DNA of 64,000 bases from Posidonia oceanica (lineage: Eukaryota > Streptophyta > Magnoliopsida > Alismatales > Posidoniaceae). Where the stretch lies: NCBI GenBank assembly GCA_037176725.1, contig JAZBRS010000039.1:20620001-20684000 (forward strand), given 5' to 3'. The translations under genes and the position numbers were made by a program. The notes under the pieces were generated by a model, which did no database searches, had not been told where the DNA came from, and saw nothing but the letters and a program-made list of their open reading frames with translations. Positions 19,925 through 32,100 of this stretch are shown here, piece by piece. Numbering within the stretch: the first letter of the stretch is position 1; each line of letters opens with the position of its first letter.

Positions 19925-21390
19925 CTAGGCTGATATCCGAAACTATCAATCATCAATCAAACAAACTCGTGCTAGGCTGATATCCGAAACTATCAACAAT
20001 CAATCACTCTCAGGCTGATAACCTAAACTATCTTCTGGCCGATCCATGGTTGGCCCGCAGTTGTGTTATACGGCTGACATCCAGTAACTGTCCCTCGTAA
20101 TTGCACTTTTCCAGTTGATAGGTCTGTAAACTATCCGCCGGTTGACAGGACCGTAAACTGTCGCTCCAGTTGATAGGTCTGTAAACTATCGCGTGCAATT
20201 ACGTTATACGGCTGACATCCAGTAACTGTCCCTTGCAATTGCGGTTTCCAGTTGATAGGTCTGTAAACTATCCTCCAGTTGATAGGTCTGTAAACTATCC
20301 GCCGGTTGACAGGACCGTAAACTGTCGTTAGGCTGATATTCCTAAACTATCACCAGCAATTGCATTATACGGCTGATATCCAGTAACTATCCCTCATCAT
20401 TGCGCGTTTCCAGTTGATAGGTCTGTAAACTATCCGCCGGTTGACAGGACCGTAAACTGTCGCTCCAGTTGATAGGTCTGTAAACTAACCACCAGTTGGT
20501 AGGACTGTAAACTACCACGCGCAATGATGTTATACGGCTGACATCCAGTAACTGTCCCTCGCAATGCCGTTTCCAGTTGATAGGACTGTAAACTATCCTC
20601 CAGTTGATAGGTCTGTAAACTATCCGCCGGTTGACAGGACCGTAAACTGTCGTTCCAGATGATAGACTGTAAACTATCCGGCATTGCGTTATACGGCTGA
20701 TATCCAGTAACTATCACTCATGGTTTGTGGTTTCCGGTTGACAGGACCGTAAACTGTCGCTCCAGTTGATAGGTCTGTAAACTATCCACCGGTTGACAGG
20801 ACCGTAAACTGTCGTTAGGCTGATACTCCTAAACTATCACCCACAACCATGTTATACGGCTGATATCCAGTAACTATCACTCACAACTGCTCCGGTTGAC
20901 AGGACCGTAAACTGTCACTCCCAGTTGGTAGGACTGTAAACTACCACGCGCAATGATGTTATACGGCTGACATCCAGTAACTGTCCCTCGCAATGCCGTT
21001 TCCAGTTGATAGGACTGTAAACTATCCTCCAGTTGATAGGTCTGTAAACTATCCGCTGGTTGACAGGACCGTAAACTGTCGTTCCAGATGATAGACTGTA
21101 AACTATCCGGCATTGCGTTATACGGCTGATATCCAGTAACTATCACTCATGGTTTGTGGTTTCCGGTTGATAGGACCGTAAACTGTTGCTCCAGTTGATA
21201 GGTCTGTAAACTATCCACCGGTTCACAGGACCGTAAACTGTCGTTAGGCTGATACTCCTAAACTATCACCCACAACCATGTTATACGGCTGATATCCAGT
21301 AACTATCACTCACAACTGCTCCGGTTGACAGGACCGTAAACTGTCACTCTCGGTTGATAGGACCGTAAACTATCCGGACGATAAGCCCGT
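19925..21390 (+). repeat. Branched-hairpin tandem array (first copy)
   Basis: Five modules have closing arms: CGTAATTGCAC 20096-20106 with GTGCAATTACG 20193-20203; TGCAATTGC 20234-20242 with GCAATTGCA 20356-20364; CATCATTGCGCG 20395-20406 with CGCGCAATGATG 20518-20529; GCAATGCCG 20561-20569 with CGGCATTGC 20679-20687; CATGGTTTGTGG 20719-20730 with CCACAACCATG 20841-20851 (one bulge). Each module encloses three or four small hairpins: GATAG/CTATC, GACAG/CTGTC or GGTAG/CTACC. Linker hairpins (TTATACGGCTGAYATCC...) separate modules. A 429-bp segment is then duplicated (GGTAG at 20498 and 20927; GCAATGCCG at 20561 and 20990), and the module at that joint lacks a matching partner arm. Confidence 0.88.
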
Positions 21391-21931
21391 CACCTTATCA
21401 TTTTTTTCTCCTTTTCGGCGTAACCTTGTCCCAGGAAGACAAAGTCACGCACCCCCTTTCTGCGATAGGAGAGTTGGCCTCTCTCCCCTCGCACTCTTTT
21501 CTTTCCTGCTGGCTTGCTCCCCAGACGGGGACAAGCTGCACCCTATTTCCCCTCGCTTTGTCGCGTGAGTTTGGCCTCCCTGCCAGATCCTCGCGCCACA
21601 TCGCGTCCTTTTATCTTCTCTCTTGCATCATCTCCGCACCTTCTCAGCTAGCATTGCATATTAGTTTAACATCATCAGCATCACTTGCGTGGCATCAGCA
21701 TCTCTTCTAGTTGCACTAACTTTTGTACTAACTTTTGCATCGCATTAGCATGCATTGCATACTTAGCATCATTTATCTGCACCTAGCATCTTGCATTGCG
21801 GCAATGGGCTACGACGTTCGGTGCATCCGCCGAATAAGTAACTCACGCCAATAGCAAATCTTTTGGCCCTCCGGTCAAATGGGGTGTCTTGTCAACCCTG
21901 AGCAGCGGTCTCGGTCCCCTTGACCTCGCTC
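21391..21931 (+). other. 3' untranslated internal region (first copy)
   Basis: No gene. It contains CATCAGCA/GCATTAGCATGCAT words and the left arm AAATGGGGTGTC (21877-21888) of the inverted repeat with the LTR2 start (21949-21960). Confidence 0.7.
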
Positions 21932-21944
21932 AGGGAGGGGCATC
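21932..21944 (+). promoter_or_regulatory. Polypurine tract before LTR2
   Basis: AGGGAGGGG plus CATC directly upstream of the LTR2 TG, in the 3' arm of a CCCTGAGC/GCTCAGGG hairpin. Confidence 0.85.
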
Positions 21945-24900
21945 TGTTGACACCCCATTTCGACAAGGCTGAATCGGCAGATCTCTCTGGCGGCTAGGAA
22001 AAACCCAAAATCGCACATTTCTCTTCATCCTTCTTCCCAAATCAAAACTCCAGCTCAAACCTCAAAGCCAAACCTAGAACCACACCCATTTTCTAACCCC
22101 AATACCTTACCCTGAAACCATCCCAAAACCTTACCCTCAAACCATTCAAAACCCAAGCCAAACCCAAACCCTAACCCTCCTTTCTACCCTTCAAAACCAG
22201 CCAACTTGACCTAAGCCTTTACCCCTCTTCCCGAGCTCAAAACTTGACCAAAATCCATAGGAAAATCCACCAACACCCACTCAACAAACCTACTCTAGAA
22301 CCTAGAAATTTCTAAACCTAACCCATTCCCAAAAACCCTAGAAAACCTAGGTGAATTTCCCCTTTTTTCTACACCTTGAAACCCCTCCAAAACCTTCTTA
22401 GAATCAAACCAAAACCTTAGACCGAATACCTTAAGCCCTAGACTACCCACTCGCCAATTTTCACCCCATTCTGAGACCTCTAAGCCTTCCTTTCACCCAA
22501 ACTATCGTTTTCTCTCTCCAGGATTATCGTTTTCTCTCTCCTCTCTCTCTCCTGATTATCATCTCCCTTTTCATCCCCTTCTTGCCCTTTCCCTGACCTG
22601 GCTGTGGGCCCCCTTTGTGCTTCTATCCCTTCTCTATCTTATTCCTATTTTTATTTTATTTTTAGCATTTTCTCTGAATTTTAAAAAATCATTTCCCTCC
22701 CACTCATCTCTTTCCCTTTTATTTCTCCCTTTTTCCATTTTCTTCCTCCTTCTCTTTTCCTTTTCTTTCTTTTGCAAAAACCCATAAAAACCCCTAAAAA
22801 TCCATAAAATTCCAAAACATAAAAGAGACAAACCAGAACTCTAAGGAAAACAATTAAAAAACATTAAGCAATCAATTTAAAAACTTAAACTTAACTAGAT
22901 CAAGCTAAAAAGAAAATCAAGCATGCAAACTAAAAAATGCGAAACAAACCAAAATAAAATACTGAAAAATTTAGGAAAAAACTAAAACAAAATCAAGACC
23001 CACCAAAAGTAAAAACCCTACCAAAAGAATTAAAAATAAACCCTAAAAAAGAAGTGAAACAATTAAGAACACTAAGATAAGTAATTAATGAAAGGAAAAG
23101 CTCAACTTAACAAACCTAAGGAAAACAACCTAAAGACCTAATTAAAAAAGAAAAGGAGAAACACATTAAAAAGACCTAAAAACACCTAATCCATCAAGAG
23201 AAACCTAACTAAAAAACATCAAGAAAAATTAACAAATAAAAATCAAACATAATTCAAAAGACTTAAGAAAGAAAATCCTAAAAGACTAAAACTAAAAAGC
23301 CCAAAACCCACTCTAATTAACCTAAAAATAAATCCTAAAAAAATCCTAATTAACATCCTAAGTGCTTAACAAGAAAAATACAATTTAAAAAAAAAAAAAA
23401 CAATTTGAAAAGACTTAACAAACACTTAATCAAATGGAAAATGAATTAAAGGCAAAAGAAAAATCTAAAACCCTAATCAACCCTAAAACACACTAATTAA
23501 CCCAAAACAATCATTAAAAAAACCTAATTAAAATCCTAACCTAAACACAACCATTCTAAAAACTCTTCCCATCCTTTTCTATTTTTATCTTATTTTTATT
23601 TTTATTTTCTTCCTTCTTTCTCCTCTTTCTTTCTTTTTCTTCCTTCTTCCCTTTCTTTTCTACCCCTCCTTCTTTCCTTCTTTCTTAATTTCTTTTCTAC
23701 TACTGTGCTCAAGGCCCAGCCCATGCCCAACTTCTTCTTCTTCCCTCCATCCCTTCTTCTTCTTCCACTCTCCTCCTCTCTCACAACCTGCAAACGACAA
23801 CACCTCTCCCCATTGGTTTTCTTTTTTTTTCAAACCTCCCTGACACCACCTTGACCTTCCGGCCATCACCCATCACCCACGACCCAGACCACTTCCTCCA
23901 TGCCCTGCCAATGGTAGCAGAAGACCAAGACTTCCCCTCACCTTGACCGACAGAAAATGCAGAGAAAGGGGGAGAACAAAACCCAGATTCCCACCCAAAA
24001 AAAGAAGAGTTCTTTCGACACCAAGCAACCCAGAGTGCTCCTGCTTCCTTGTGCATCTTCCACATCCAGAAACCACCCAGAAAACGACCTGAACCCCCCC
24101 CAAACAACGAGCTTATCTTCACCTCACAGAGCAACCTTCCCCCTTGCCTCTCCAGCACCACAGTCATCAGAAGCCTCCCAGATCTCACCACCCAACTCAC
24201 CAGACCACCACCTTCACGACCCAACCCTCGCTTCAGTCCCAAACCTCCCACAGCCTCCACGAACCACCACAAACACCTTGCACAGAAACTGCCCAGAAAC
24301 CTTCCAACATCCACACCACCTTCTTCAGACCTTGCCAACCCATTTAAACTCCTCCATCGCGTTCCTGGAGCCTCCAGCAACCCAGAGTGACCTCCACCTT
24401 GGCCCGAGGGGCCACACACCGCCCCGGCGACCTCAACCCCAACTTCGGCACCCAAAAACATCGGATCTCCCTCCGACGAGCGAAACGCACCTTTGGACGC
24501 ATCGGGAGCTTCCCCAGCACGCGTGGAGCACACCGGTACCCCGCAGCAGCTCCCAGACCCCTTCGAACGCCGCCACTGTCCTCCTCCGGCCGGCCACAAC
24601 CCACCGACGTCGGGGGCACGACCCGGCTAGCGTAACAGGTGACTACCTATACCAATGTGTTCCTTGTGTGGATGTGGTCATTTCGACTATTTTTTCGGAT
24701 TTTTTCGTGCATTGTGCCGCCCTCTGGGCCTCGCCGGAGTTGCCAACTCCGTCGACCAGTCCCACCGCCTCCGCCGCGTGCCGCCGCCGCCAGACCCGCG
24801 TGCCGCCTCCGCCAGCCTCCGGGCTATCGTACCACGCCTCCAGCTCTGTCCCAGGCCGCCGCCCGCCACTGCTCCACCGTGCCCCGCCGCTGCTCCGCGC

Positions 24901-25915
24901 AGCCTCTGCCGGCAACACAATGCTGCGCGCGGGAGGAAGGAGAAGGCACTGTAGCAATATTTGATGTTTTTAAAACTTAAATATAGTTTAGATACATGCA
25001 TTGAAATAAATTCTGTTATGTTTTTGTTATTACACTTTGGTCCTGCTTGATTTAAGATCTATTTAATTTTGATTTAAAATCATGTGGAATTGCGGTTAAA
25101 ATCTACAATTTTGCTTATTTACACTTTCATCCAGCTGCAGTTCATGTTCTTTGGTTGCCTTTTAATTAAAGTCCTGCATGTTTCTTTTATTGCATGATGG
25201 TCCTCTGTTATTGTGATCCTAGTTGTACTACTTTGAATCTAGTCCAGTAAGTTGCCATATTTGCATATCAGTACGTTCTTAGTTCAACATGGCTTGCTAC
25301 GCTTTATTGTTTGCCCCAGCATGTTTTTATTTTTGCGTTTAGGTCCTTTAGATGTTGAATGCCATTTAAAAGCTTGCTGTTATCTTATTAAATTGCTGTT
25401 GAGTCCTGATCTTTGCATTATTTGCATGTTGGTCCTTTGATCTGTTATATCATGCATCCTGTTTGCATCCCCTATTTACTGCATTGCATGCTTAGCTCTG
25501 GCTTCCTGATTTTGCACATAGGTCCTCTGCATCATGCATAGCACGCATTTAGCTTGCATTTTTCTTACAAAATTGCATTTCAACCCCTACATGTTTTAAA
25601 ATTGCATATAGATCCTCCGTGCGGTTGCAAAGCGTATTCCAGTGCATGATTACTTTATTAGGTTGCATTTTGAACCCTGCATCTTGCAAAATTGCATCCA
25701 GACCCCTAAGCTTTCAAAAATCTTGCATAAAAAGCCCTGAACTTTTCAAAATCTTTGCATTTAAGTCCCTAATTTTCTAAAGAATCATCCTTAGGTCTTT
25801 TCTTGCATTTTGCATGCATTGCACTCATGCATTCTTGCATTTTTGCACTCCTTGCACGCACTTGAACACTCTTAGCTCCCATTCGTAGGGGAGGACCTAT
25901 TTTGCACACCCCTAG

Positions 25916-26091
25916 GACCTCCTGAACACTTAGATCTGTTCTTCTCTCCTGTTCTGGCCTTTCCGCCCTGAAGCTGCGATATCTTTCAATCCGGCCGTCG
26001 GATCTTCCCAAACAAGCTGCCCAGGCGACCGCAGCGAAGCGCTCTTCAGCACGGACCAAGCAGATTTCAGATCAGACCCTAGGATTTCCAG
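25916..26091 (+). other. Exon-like conserved block of LTR2 (176 bp)
   Basis: It follows TTTTGCACACCCCTAG and ends at CCAG before GTATGC. Same length and order as in LTR1 and LTR5. Confidence 0.55.
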
Positions 26092-26559
26092 GTATGCCCT
26101 CCTGAACCTTTGCACTGCATTCATTCGCATGCCATTTGCATAGTTTGCCTCGTTTTCGCTTTCGGTCTCTTTGAGCATGTAGAATAGGACCTCCCCTTCT
26201 TGTCTATCAATTCCAATCCCCGTTTCGCGTACTCTTGAGTGTTTTGTGTTGTGTTTTCCCTGGTTTTGCCACTTAATGTGACTTTCTTCCCCCTTTTCCA
26301 CGATCCGATCGCATCGCGAGCTTTAGGCAGCGTGCGAGACACACCGTGGAGCGGTTTAGTGGGAAACGGTCACAAAGAGGCGGTAATCCCTCCGTTTGCT
26401 CACTCTCCCCTTTGCAGGTCTTTACACCTGCTCTGTGCGGCCCCGAACAGCGTCTGTTCTCACACACGCGCTGTCTTACCTCTCTTTGGCTTCTTCTGAT
26501 CTTTTTCTTTGCATTAGCATTCACATAGCTTTTCCGGGGTTTTGTTTCGCTGTTTTGGC

Positions 26560-27130
26560 ACCGTTTTGCGTGCCTGCTTTGCTTTTGCGCCGTTTTGCGC
26601 GCCCGTCTTGTTTTGGCACCATTTCGCGTGCTCGTAATCGTCTTTTTGCATCGTTTTGCGTGCCATTCTGTTTTGTTGTCTCGTTTTGCGTGCCGCCTTG
26701 CTTTTTCGCTCATTTTGCCTGCCGATTTCGTTCTTTTTGCATCGTTTTGCGTGCCATTCTGCTTTCTTGCCTCGTTTCGCGCCCGTCTTGTTTTTCGCTT
26801 GTTTTGCGTGCCGATTTCGTTCTTTTTGCATCGTTTTGCGTGCCATTCTGTTTTGTTGTCTCGTTTTGCGTGCCGCCTTGCCCTTTCGCTCATCTCGCCT
26901 GCCGGTTTCGTTCTTTTTGCATCGTTTTGCGTGCCATTCTGCTTTCTTGCCTCGTTTCGCGCCTGTCTTGTTTTTCGCTTGTTTTGCGTGCCGATTTCGT
27001 TCTTTTTGCATCGTATTGCGTGCCATTCTGTTTTATTGTCTCGTTTTGCGTGCCGCCTTACTTTTTTTTCGCTTGTTTTGCGCACCGATTTCGCTCTTTC
27101 GCATCGTTTTGCGTGCGTTGTTCGCTTCCC
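26560..27130 (+). repeat. 90/180-bp tandem array in LTR2
   Basis: Units contain CATCGTTTTGCGTGCCATTC and CTCGTTTTGCGTGCCGCC. Long open frames on both strands (for example 279 codons plus, 316 minus) are repeat artefacts. Confidence 0.9.
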
Positions 27131-27803
27131 GCCTCGTTTTGCGTGTTTCGCGCCGTTTTCTCTTGCATGTCGATCCCATTGCATGGTTTTTACGCTGTTT
27201 TGTTTTCTCACTTGCATTTGCATATAGGGCAGTGATGCTTACTGCCTGGAGTTCTCACGAGCTAGGTTTCGCCTGGTTCGGAACACGGACAGCGTAGCTG
27301 AGCACTTAGAGAGCACGTTTACTTCCCTGCCTTGCATTTTCCCACTTAGAGCACTCCTTGAGCATTCATTTAAGCATTCATAGGCACATAGGCATTCAAT
27401 CCTGCATTTCCCTGCATATGCGAGCGTAAGCCTAGAAAGACCGATTCTCGGGCATGTCGGGGGTGCCTAACACCTTCCCCGCACGTAACAGGAGTCCTTG
27501 CCCTGTCTTTTGGCCCGCAATGACCATATTGCCCCTATCCTAGGCTAGAGTCATCTCATTTGCATTCATTTGCATTTGTTTTCCTTTGCATTGCTCTGCT
27601 TTGCATTTCTTGCTTGGTTTTGCACGTTAATTCGCGCATTTCCCTCGATTTTCCTTGTCTTCCGTTAATAGACATGGTGGCGACTCTGATTTGTCTTATC
27701 TTTCCCTTTTTCTCCTCGATTTTAAGTGTTTTCGAGTTGAGCCTCTTCCTCGGATCCAATCGCCGCTAATTAGCGAGCCTGATTCCGATCGGGATCGCTA
27801 CAG

Positions 27804-27822
27804 TGGCGACTCTGCTGGGGAT
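27804..27822 (+). promoter_or_regulatory. Primer-binding site, tRNA-Arg type
   Basis: TGGCGACTCTGCTGGGGAT lies one base after the CA end of LTR2. As I recall it, the 3' end of plant tRNA-Arg(ACG) plus CCA is complementary to TGGCGACTCCGCTGGGGAT, a single mismatch here. tRNA-Arg priming is typical of Ogre-like elements. Confidence 0.85.
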
Positions 27823-29131
27823 GCTAGACTCTGGCTTTCGCTTTTGGCTTTTTCGCTCGCTTGTTTTGCAGCTTTGTCTGCCTTGTGTGCCTTCTTCGCC
27901 TGTTTTGCTCGCTTTTCTGTGCAAACTCCTAGCAAGTCGCTTCGTGGCTACTTTGCTTAGGTTTTGCACCTCTTTCGCCTCGGTTTGCGCTTCCTTTTGC
28001 TTGGCTTCGCTTATTTGCTTATTTATTTACTTATTGCCTTGCTTATGCTGATATTTCTTTTACAGTCCGCTTACTTTTACCTTACTTAATCTTACTTGCT
28101 TATTATTGCTTTAATTCTTGCACATTGCATGTCTACATACTTTGTTTGGCTAAAATACATGCTTTTTGGATGTTGAATGCTTCTTTTACACTCTTGCTAT
28201 GTCACTACACACGTACATACTATGCTTACATGCCTTTTGACTTGATGAATGTTTCTTTTTCACCATCATATTCACAAACACTCGCACATGCCATGAACAT
28301 GCCTTTTGTTGTGTTGTATGATGGTTGCTTGCCATTTTGATTGATTTTCTTCCCTTTCGCACTTGCCATGCTTAGGATAGTAGAGACTTGTCTGCTTCCC
28401 CCATTGTTAACTAAAAAATGCAAGTAAAAAGAACTTCTAGGGGCAACTAGAGACTACAAACAATCCTTCACTCCCTTTGGTTAATAAAATGCGCAAGATA
28501 AAAAAACTCTAATCATTTGCATAAGCATCATATAGGGCATGCATTCTTCTCCTCTGAGTCCACCTACTAGTCTGCGAAGGACGGTTCCGGCCTCTTGTTC
28601 CACTGCTTTGGGCGTGGCATAAGTTGGTCGGTCCGTCCCCTCCTTGTCCGGGGGTCGTGTCGGTGTTAGTAGAGGGTACCACCCACGCTTTGGCGGGGTA
28701 GAGGCCACCAACGCACCACCCTGTCATTACCTGAGCTTTGGGCCAGGAGTTAGGCAGGGGACCTACTTTTTCTGACCTGAGTCGGTGACCCGTACATCCA
28801 GGGATACCCGGAGTAGACAACCTTACTAGGACACACTAGTTAGGTGAGGGGGGCATACTAGAAAGCATGCATATCATTCATGCCATTTAACTAACTCATT
28901 TGCATTCATCTTCTTAGTCTCTAACCCTAATTTCTTTCTGTTGTGTCAGCGTGATCGGTAAGCGAGTTCCCTTTGCCAGAGCTTGAGTACCGACCCTCGT
29001 TGACGCCCCTGTTGCGACCTATTCGCGACCATTCCCTTTCCGAGCTATCCGCACTTGCGACGATAGCTCCTCTTAGGAAGCACCGCTTGAACACCCGTCG
29101 CAGCCCAGTTCTCACGCGCTCTAGGTCAGCA
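27823..29131 (+). other. 5' leader of the complete element
   Basis: About 1.3 kb without a credible ORF. There is no equivalent of the extra ORF found before gag in classical Ogre elements. At the 3' end, CTCTAACCCTAATTTCTTTC and a following TTGTGTCAG (AG at 28948-28949) make a strong acceptor-like site with branch-point-like CTAAC. A donor-like GTAAGC starts at 28958. A packaging signal would be expected in this region but cannot be recognised. Confidence 0.6.
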
Positions 29132-32100
29132 ATGGCCCAGTACGTTAGTGAGCCCTCTTTTACTCCCGTCACGGAGGATGTTTCCGTTCCGGCCCCTCTG
29201 GTTGCTCCCTCCGTCCCTCTTGTTCCCCCTCCGACGCCAAGGTTTCCTCCTCTGACGTCTCTAGGTTCTCAGTACACCCCGGGACAGTGGCAAGCCTCCC
29301 TTCCTCCGGATCCGGTCGCCGAATCTATCTTGACGGCCATTACTCGCGCTCCGGAGACGCCACTGCCCCCTCCGTCCCAGGGATACGTCGCTTTCGACAT
29401 CCCTTCCACCGCTGCTGCGACCTTCTCTGTAGAATCCTTCCCTCCCGGACAGTCTGTGTCCGTGCCACTTGTTTCTCAGCCTCCGCCGGCACTGCACTTC
29501 AGCGTCCCCACTGGCGAGATGCCCGAGGCGCAGTACCAGCATCTGATGGAGCTCGCCCAGAGACTGCAGGGCATGGCTCTATCAGTTCGTCCTCCTTCTG
29601 TCCCTGTCGTTCCTGAGATTCCTCCGAGGCCAGTTCCTGCATTCCTTGCATCGACCTCTACACCTCCGCCTCGACCATCGTCGCAACTGCTCACGGTTCC
29701 GACGATGGGGGCTCGTTTACCGCCTCCTCCTGCACAACAGTTGGCACAGCATGCTCCACTTCCTTCTGGTGGTCAACCCTTCGGATCGGCTGGAGCCCAG
29801 TACCTCACTGGCTCGCTGTCTGGCACCCCGCCTGTACAGCAATTGGCGCTCCGTCATCCACCCCCTATCCCAGCACAGCATGGCATTTATTCTTCTCCTC
29901 TCCCTCAAGTCCAGCATCCTGCATACACTCCTGCATACACTATCCCCCAGCACGGATACGTCGGCCATCCCGTTGCTCCACCAGGCGACGCTATGGTAGA
30001 TCCGGAGGAGCACTTAGGTGCGACCCATTCGGCGTATGTGCTCGCTACCCCTGCTGATCCCTCTCCTCCAGCAGCAATCCAAGACCCCATCAACAACCGA
30101 ATGGACGTCCTGGAGAAAGCACTACGACTAGTGCAGGGTACTGAGCACCAGACCTACCAGTTCCGAGACCTCTGCTGCTTTCCAGAGGCGGTACTCCCTC
30201 CGAAGTTCAAAATCCCGGACTTCGAGAAATATAATGGTAGGGGCTGCCCCGTAGCCCACCTAAAGGCGTATTGCGGTGATCTCGCTCAGTTTCAGGCTGA
30301 CGAGAGGTTGCTGATCCGCTTGTTCCAGAAGAGCTTGACCGGGCCGGCACTCAAGTGGTTCACATCACTCGATATGTCAGCCATCAAGACTTGGAACGAC
30401 CTCAGTCAGGCGTTCCTGGAGCAGTACTCCTTCAACCTCGATCTTGTCCCAAAGAGGGCGGACTTGATCGCCATCAAGCAGAACTCTGGCGAGCCGTTCG
30501 GGGAGTACGTAGGCCGCTGGCGCGCCCTTGCCTCTCAGGTTCGAGATAGACCCTCTGACGAGGAGTCTATCGAGATCGTTATCAAAGGGGCGCAGCCGTC
30601 TCTCGGAGCTCTGCTTAGCATTCAGCCAGTCACTACCTTCGCGGCACTCATCAGAGCTGGAGCGCGCGTAGAGAGTTCTTTGCGGAGTGGCAACTTCCCG
30701 GCTCTCTCTACGTTCGCTAAGCAGGCGGCGATCAGCAGCAGCAGTGCCAACAACAGCATCTCCAACAACAACAACAGCGGCAGCAACAGCAACCGCCCGA
30801 AGAGGAAGGATTCGCCGAAACCCGCGGTTGCATTCGTCGATTCTCCTGCTGTGCCTGTTCGCTTGCCGTCTCGGCCTGCCCCAGCTCAGATGGTGTACGC
30901 TCCTGCACCTAGGAATCCACACACACCGCACATCACAACCACCGCTAGACCGGTCTATCCTGCTGCACCGGTTCAGCAAGGCCCGTACCCGAGGCAAAGA
31001 AGACCACCCACTGAGAGGCGGAATTTCACCCCACTGGTGGAACCACTCACGGTCATCTTGCCAAAGGTGGCATCGCTCCTGAAGTTCCCAGAGGTTCGTC
31101 CGCCGCCAAGCCCTCTGCCGCATTGGTTTAGGTCGGACCTCTTCTGCAATTTCCATCGAAGCGTCGGGCATTCGACGGACAATTGCTTCTCCCTGCGGAA
31201 CGTAATTCAGGACCTGATCGAATCGGGAACGATTGTGATCGACACGCACGAGACATCCACCCAAGCACGCACTCATGCATCTGCATCTCCAGCTGTTCCC
31301 CCGCATTCTGGCATCGTCCGCCAACCTCTACCGGAGCACTCTTATCCGGGAGGGGCGGGAACCTCAGGCGTCCACTCTGTCTTTCCTTCTGGGCCTGCTA
31401 CCTCTGAAGTAGACCCTTCCGATCTTATCTCTGACATCTCTGAGCCTTTCCCGGTCAGTCTCTATCTCGCGGCAGTTGCCGGCTCTGAGTCGGGAATCCA
31501 TTTGATCCGACCGCGTGCCAGGCCGGAGCGCCCTCTCGCGCATCCCACCATGCTCCCTCAGGCTCAATCCCCTGTGCACCTTCTAGCTAGGGCCCAGCCT
31601 AGTTCCCCTATCCACCTTTTAGGGCGACCTCAGCCACACCTTCTAGGCGGACCTCAACCTGCCCCAGCCTTCCCACCCCAACAACCATACCCCTTAGATA
31701 GACCTCAGCTACACCTCCTAGGCAGACCTCAACCTGCCCCAGCCTTCCCACCACAACAACCATATCCCTTAGACAGACCTCAGTATCCCGTAGGTCCCCC
31801 TGTAACCCCTCCTGTGCTCGCAGCACGTGCTCCAGTCGTCATCGGTTTGACCCTGGACACCCATCGCGTCCCTTACAGCTACGCCACGGAAATGTGTGCG
31901 GAAGTAACGCGATCGGGGAGGGTTTACAGGCCCCCAGTGCCGGCAACTAGGCCAACTCACCCTAGACCTATTATGCCCCCACCCTCAAGCCAACCCATAG
32001 CAGATCCAACCCCAGATCAGCCCGTAGTTAGCCAAATCCCTACCCAGCCTGTAGTAACCCAGCTTCCTTCCACTGTCCCCTTAGAACCTGCTAGAACCAC

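Larger units (their letters stand above)
21945..27802 (+). mobile_element. LTR2 (5858 bp), 5' LTR of the complete element
   Basis: It runs from TGTTGACACCCC to GATCGCTACA and is followed by the primer-binding site. It contains in order: CCCTAA-rich start; ATTATC words (22500-22560); A-rich segment (22790-23560); pyrimidine tract; GC-rich segment with donor-like AACAGGTGAC (GT 24639-24640); AT-rich GCAT/GTCC segment (24960-25800); exon-like block (25916-26091); repeat array (26560-27130, 90/180-bp units); conserved tail. A 272-codon minus-strand ORF (23781-24599) exists, but I find no sign that it is a gene. Compared with LTR3 it shows few substitutions and lacks one 180-bp unit. Confidence 0.93.

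Noticed and set aside
23781..24599. 272-codon minus-strand ORF in LTR2, repeated in LTR3 (46701-47519)
   Set aside because: Conserved only because the LTRs are nearly identical. I see no equivalent in LTR1, LTR4 or LTR5, and no recognisable domain.
26273..27235. Long open frames in LTR2 and LTR3 arrays (279-376 codons, both strands)
   Set aside because: Same repeat artefact. Their lengths change with the number of 180-bp units.
28973..29131. Start of the polyprotein at 28973
   Set aside because: That position is TTG. The first in-frame ATG is 29132. An upstream non-ATG start or a spliced start cannot be excluded.
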